DNA of 8,732 nucleotides from Desulfococcus sp. (lineage in GTDB: Bacteria > Desulfobacterota > Desulfobacteria > Desulfobacterales > Desulfosalsimonadaceae), in the NCBI GenBank assembly GCA_024641805.1, contig JAHECJ010000060.1, positions 1-8,732 on the forward strand, read 5' to 3'. The notes under the pieces were generated by a model. It made no database searches, was not told the DNA's origin, and worked only from the letters and a program-made list of their open reading frames with translations. The position numbers were made by a program, and so were the translations under genes. This document shows positions 5,738-8,732 of this stretch, one piece after another (positions within the stretch are counted from its first letter, which is position 1; each line of letters begins with the position of its first letter).

Positions 5738-7702
5738 ATGATGGTCTCCGACAAAAATATTTTTGAGGAAAAAAAACTCGGGCAAGCCCAGGACTTCGGC
5801 CTTTTAAAAAAGCTGACCCCCTATGTCAGGCCCTACCGGGTTTTATTTACCTATACTTTCCTCCTGATCATCCTGATCACGGGTCTGGATCTGACCATCC
5901 CCTATATCACAAAAGTCGCCATTGACCGGTATATTGTGCCTGAAAATACGATCCTCCCGGAAAAAGGAACCCGGGACCGCCTGCTGCGCTTTGATCTTTC
6001 CGATCCTGAGGTTTCGAAAATTGTATCCGCCTTTCCGGGTCTTTTTCAAACCAGCAAAAATACCGCCGTCATCTCCTATGAAAAAATATCTCAACTTCCG
6101 TATAACACGATTGTTTCACTGCGTAAAAATGATTTAACCGGCGTGTCCTATGCCGCAGCCGCGCTTCTGGTCCTTGTGATCGCCAGTTTTTTCTTAAATT
6201 TTATCATGGTGATACTCATCGAGTACGCCGGTCAGATGATGATGCACGACCTCCGGATGAAACTGTTTTCTCATATTCAAAACCTTTCGATTCATTTTTT
6301 TACAAAAAACCCGGTCGGACGGCTGGTGACCCGGGTGACCAACGATACCCAGAACATGCACGAAATGTTTACCTCGGTGATGGTCTTTATTTTAAAAGAC
6401 TTTTTTATGCTGATCGGTATTACGGCGGTCCTGTTTTCAGTCGACTGGCGGCTGTCCGTCGCTGTTTATACGGTATTCCCCTTTGTTTTTTATGCAACCT
6501 ACAAATTTTCCCGATCCGCCCGTCAGGCGTTTCGAACCCTTCGCATTAAGATCGCGGAAATCAATTCCAAGTTTTCCGAAACCATTGGCGGAATGCAGGT
6601 TATCCAGCTTTTCCGCCAGGAAAACGCCAATTATAATCAATTTAATAAAATCAATACCGCCCATTTCAAGGCCGGCATGCAGCAGATAACCGTTTTCGCA
6701 TTGTTCATGCCGTTAATCGAAACCATTAGTTCCGTGGCGCTGGCCGTCGTTATTTTTTACGGCGGAGAAAGCATTATCAATCAGCGGATTTCACTCGGAA
6801 CGCTGGTCATTTTCATATCCTATATCAAAATGTTTTTCCGGCCGATCAGAGATATTGCAGAAAAATATAATATCACCCTCAACGCCATGTCTTCAGCTGA
6901 AAGAATGTTCCTGATCCTGGAAGACAGCGACATGCTTCCTGAAGCCGATACAAAACAACAGGCCCAAATACCGGCCCGACTAAAGTCCCTGACTTTCAAT
7001 CACGTGACATTTTCATATGTCAGGGACGAGGTCGTGCTGAATGATGTCTCTTTGGATATCCGGTCCGGTGAAACCATAGCCATTGTCGGCCCGACCGGTT
7101 CCGGCAAGACTTCTCTGGTCAACCTGATCACCCGTTTTTATGACCCGGACACCGGAAGCGTCATGATCAATGGCGAAGATATCCGAAAATTTAAAATCTC
7201 CGATTTAAGATCCAAACTGGCCCTTGTCACCCAGGATCCGTATATCTTTTCAGGCAGTATCAGAAACAATATTTTCCCGGGAAAAGACCCGGTCAGTGAC
7301 CGGAAAATCAATGACATTCTGGAAGCATCCTTTTGTAAAAGCTTTGTCGAAAAACTGCCCGACGGGATTGATTCTGAAATGTCTGAAAGCGGTTCCTCCC
7401 TGTCAAGCGGTGAACGTCAGTTGATCTCTATTGCCCGGGCCCTCGCCCATAATCCCGAATTGATTATTTTTGATGAAGCGACATCATACGTCGACTCGGA
7501 AACCGAAAATAAAATTCAGGAGGCGCTGTCCAATCTGATGAAAAACCGGACATGCATCATCATCGCCCATCGACTCAGCACCGCCCGGATTGCCGATCGG
7601 ATTGTGGTGGTTCTCAACGGAAAAATTATTGAAACCGGAACACATGAAACCCTGCTGAAGCAAAAGGGCTTTTACTACCGGCTAAACCAGGTGCAAAGTT
7701 AA
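5738..7702 (+). CDS. ABC exporter half-transporter, BmrD-like catalytic subunit with extracytoplasmic insert
   Basis: This is the second subunit (654 residues) of the exporter. Six membrane helices are predicted near residues 35-60, 138-165, 214-236, 238-256, 317-340 and 350-368, and the nucleotide-binding domain covers about 418-645. Motifs are A-loop Y427, Walker A GPTGSGKTS (451-459), Q-loop Q499, signature LSSGE (555-559), Walker B LIIFDE with catalytic E580, D-loop SYVD (583-586) and H-loop H611. The signature deviates from LSGGQ exactly as in BmrD/YheH-type partners. It would face the degenerate Walker motifs of the first subunit, while E580 pairs with the intact LSGGQ of that subunit. 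About 70 residues between TM1 and TM2 (roughly 66-136) form a polar extracytoplasmic insert, which accounts for the extra length over the partner. The 12-bp spacing and lack of a clear ribosome binding site suggest translational coupling. Two adjacent ATG codons (5738, 5741) are possible starts. Confidence 0.93.
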   Translation: MMVSDKNIFEEKKLGQAQDFGLLKKLTPYVRPYRVLFTYTFLLIILITGLDLTIPYITKVAIDRYIVPENTILPEKGTRDRLLRFDLSDPEVSKIVSAFPGLFQTSKNTAVISYEKISQLPYNTIVSLRKNDLTGVSYAAAALLVLVIASFFLNFIMVILIEYAGQMMMHDLRMKLFSHIQNLSIHFFTKNPVGRLVTRVTNDTQNMHEMFTSVMVFILKDFFMLIGITAVLFSVDWRLSVAVYTVFPFVFYATYKFSRSARQAFRTLRIKIAEINSKFSETIGGMQVIQLFRQENANYNQFNKINTAHFKAGMQQITVFALFMPLIETISSVALAVVIFYGGESIINQRISLGTLVIFISYIKMFFRPIRDIAEKYNITLNAMSSAERMFLILEDSDMLPEADTKQQAQIPARLKSLTFNHVTFSYVRDEVVLNDVSLDIRSGETIAIVGPTGSGKTSLVNLITRFYDPDTGSVMINGEDIRKFKISDLRSKLALVTQDPYIFSGSIRNNIFPGKDPVSDRKINDILEASFCKSFVEKLPDGIDSEMSESGSSLSSGERQLISIARALAHNPELIIFDEATSYVDSETENKIQEALSNLMKNRTCIIIAHRLSTARIADRIVVVLNGKIIETGTHETLLKQKGFYYRLNQVQS

Positions 7703-7717
7703 TTTATAGATTTAGAT

Positions 7718-7739
7718 TGATGGTCATTTTTGATCATTA
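7718..7739. repeat. Nine-pair stem-loop after the ABC operon
   Basis: TGATGGTCA (7718-7726) pairs with TGATCATTA (7731-7739) around TTTT, with two G-U pairs when read as plus-strand RNA. It begins 15 bp after the ABC stop codon at 7702. No T run follows, so it is at best a weak or Rho-assisted terminator, or a 3'-end stabilising hairpin. Confidence 0.35.
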
Positions 7740-7770
7740 CTGAAGATCGGAACATAACAACACATTGCTC

Positions 7771-7799
7771 TTGTCAAACTAAATTTTACATGGTAAAAC
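7771..7799 (+). promoter_or_regulatory. Candidate sigma70-type promoter for fhs
   Basis: TTGTCA (7771-7776, five of six) and TAAAAC (7794-7799, four of six) are spaced by 17 bp. Transcription would begin near 7806 and leave an AT-rich leader of about 80 nt. A separate promoter fits the very different codon use of fhs compared with the ABC genes. Confidence 0.45.
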
Positions 7800-7870
7800 G
7801 GAACTTCTCTATCTAAAAATTATATAACTATTGAATAATATTGAAACTTAATGCATTAACCCTGAACAAA

Positions 7871-7875
7871 AGGAG
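7871..7875 (+). promoter_or_regulatory. Ribosome binding site AGGAG of fhs
   Basis: AGGAG ends 9 nt before the ATG at 7885 and decides that start. It is the only strong plus-strand Shine-Dalgarno among the three plus-strand genes. Confidence 0.85.
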
Positions 7876-7884
7876 AAACGAAGA

Positions 7885-8732
7885 ATGGCTTATGATGCAA
7901 CAAAAATGGCCGACTGGCAGATTTCCGAAGAAGCGGAAAAAAACATGCCCATGCCGGAACAATGGAGAGAAAAACTGGGACTCGAGCCGGACGAAATGTT
8001 GGCGATGGGCCGCTTGTCCAAGCTGGACTTCCTGAAAATCATCAAACGGCTGGCAAACAAACCCGACGGCAAATACATTGAAGTCACCGCCATCACCCCC
8101 ACCCCGCTGGGCGAAGGCAAAAGCACCACCTCCCTGGGCCTCATCGAAGGTCTGGGCGCTCGGGGTAAAAATTCCGGCGGCGCGCTTCGCCAGCCTTCCG
8201 GCGGACTGACCATGAACGTTAAAGGTACTGCAGCCGGCGGCGGAAACTCCCTGCTGATCCCCATGACCGAATTCTCTCTGGGGCTCACCGGCGACATCAA
8301 CGACATCATGAACGCCCACAACCTGGGCATGGTGGCCATGACCGCCCGTATGCAGCATGAAAGAAACTACAATGACGAACAGCTTGCCCGTCTCACCGGC
8401 ATGCGTCGTCTGGACATCGATCCCACCCGCGTTGAAATGGGCTGGGTCATCGATTTCTGCGCCCAGGCACTGAGAAACATCATTATCGGACTCGGCGGCC
8501 GCACCGACGGCTACACCATGCAGTCCAAATTCGGTATTGCGGTGGGCTCAGAGCTCATGGCCATCCTAGCGGTTGCCACCGACATGGCGGACCTGAAGGA
8601 ACGCATCAACAGCATCACCGTGGCGTTTGACAAGAGCGGCAAGCCGGTTACCTGCGGTGACCTGGAAGTCGGCAACGCCATGGCAGCCTTCATGAGAAAC
8701 ACCATCAACCCGACCCTCATGAGCACCGCCGA
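7885..8732 (+). CDS. fhs: Formate--tetrahydrofolate ligase (FTHFS), 5' part, cut off by window end
   Basis: The first 282 residues of a protein usually 550-600 long are present, and the frame is open to the window edge. The enzyme joins formate to tetrahydrofolate using ATP, giving 10-formyl-THF. This is the entry step of the methyl branch of the Wood-Ljungdahl pathway, or runs in reverse during acetate oxidation, and it also serves general one-carbon metabolism in the cytoplasm. The ATP-binding loop TPTPLGEGKST lies at residues 71-81. LRQPSGG (101-107) replaces the usual LREPSLGP, and VKGTAAGGGN (112-121) replaces the usual KGGAAGGGY. TGDINDIMNAHNL (135-147) and LDIDPTRVEMGWVID (176-190) match the conserved TGD..A...AHNL and LDIDP..ITW..V.D blocks. 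A short insert before LDIDP resembles the longer class that includes eukaryotic C1-THF synthase. Codon choice is strongly biased (no TTA Leu and no ATA Ile seen), suggesting high expression. Family assignment is firm; pathway direction is inferred. Confidence 0.95.
   Translation, partial: MAYDATKMADWQISEEAEKNMPMPEQWREKLGLEPDEMLAMGRLSKLDFLKIIKRLANKPDGKYIEVTAITPTPLGEGKSTTSLGLIEGLGARGKNSGGALRQPSGGLTMNVKGTAAGGGNSLLIPMTEFSLGLTGDINDIMNAHNLGMVAMTARMQHERNYNDEQLARLTGMRRLDIDPTRVEMGWVIDFCAQALRNIIIGLGGRTDGYTMQSKFGIAVGSELMAILAVATDMADLKERINSITVAFDKSGKPVTCGDLEVGNAMAAFMRNTINPTLMSTA

Noticed and set aside
5730..5758. TTGACA with AAAAAT 17 bp downstream at the junction of the two ABC genes
   Set aside because: Transcription would start inside the second gene, downstream of its ATG. 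The 12-bp junction and subunit complementarity favour a single operon, so the match is taken as chance.
7703..7884. Possible folate riboswitch in the fhs leader
   Set aside because: The leader is AT-rich with no stable multi-stem fold visible near the ribosome binding site. The only clear hairpin (7718-7739) lies upstream of the predicted transcription start.
7828..8358. Minus-strand open frames of 149-176 codons over the start of fhs
   Set aside because: They are antisense to the strongly conserved FTHFS coding sequence and result from its GC-rich third positions. Their sequences show no family features.

Overview
The window reads as ordinary chromosomal DNA from a Gram-negative anaerobe, most likely a sulfate-reducing member of the Desulfobacterota (Desulfobacterales type). 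That placement is inference. It rests on the style of the formate--tetrahydrofolate ligase at the right edge, on the RNase II-like protein at the left edge, and on the mid-range base composition. No rRNA, tRNA, insertion sequence, CRISPR array or phage gene was recognised.

Layout. The left part is on the minus strand. A CNNM/CorC-type ion transporter (2228-3469) lies upstream of a 662-residue RNase II/R-family exoribonuclease (47-2035). The 192-bp gap between them holds weak terminator-like hairpins and a candidate promoter placed so close to the ribonuclease ATG that the mRNA may be leaderless. A 498-bp AT-rich divergent intergenic region (3470-3967) follows. It contains three hairpins, one of them a well-formed intrinsic-terminator shape on the plus strand directly upstream of the transporter gene, plus candidate promoters in both directions. 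The right part is on the plus strand. Two half-size ABC exporter genes (3968-5725 and 5738-7702) are separated by 12 bp. After a 182-bp gap with its own promoter and a strong ribosome binding site comes the 5' part of fhs (7885 to the window edge), which is cut off.

How the genes work together. The two ABC genes almost certainly encode one heterodimeric exporter of the BmrC/BmrD (TM287/288) type. The first subunit has Asp in place of the catalytic Walker B Glu, and the second has a non-canonical signature, LSSGE. Together these make one degenerate and one competent ATP site. The second subunit also carries a roughly 70-residue extracytoplasmic insert between TM1 and TM2. The fhs product activates formate onto tetrahydrofolate, in the methyl branch of the Wood-Ljungdahl pathway or general one-carbon metabolism. 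Its codon choice suggests strong expression. Nothing visible links the ribonuclease, ion transporter, exporter and fhs functionally.

I found no clear new multi-gene system. The points most worth following up are the structured intergenic region, the possibly leaderless ribonuclease mRNA and the divergent FTHFS active-site motifs.
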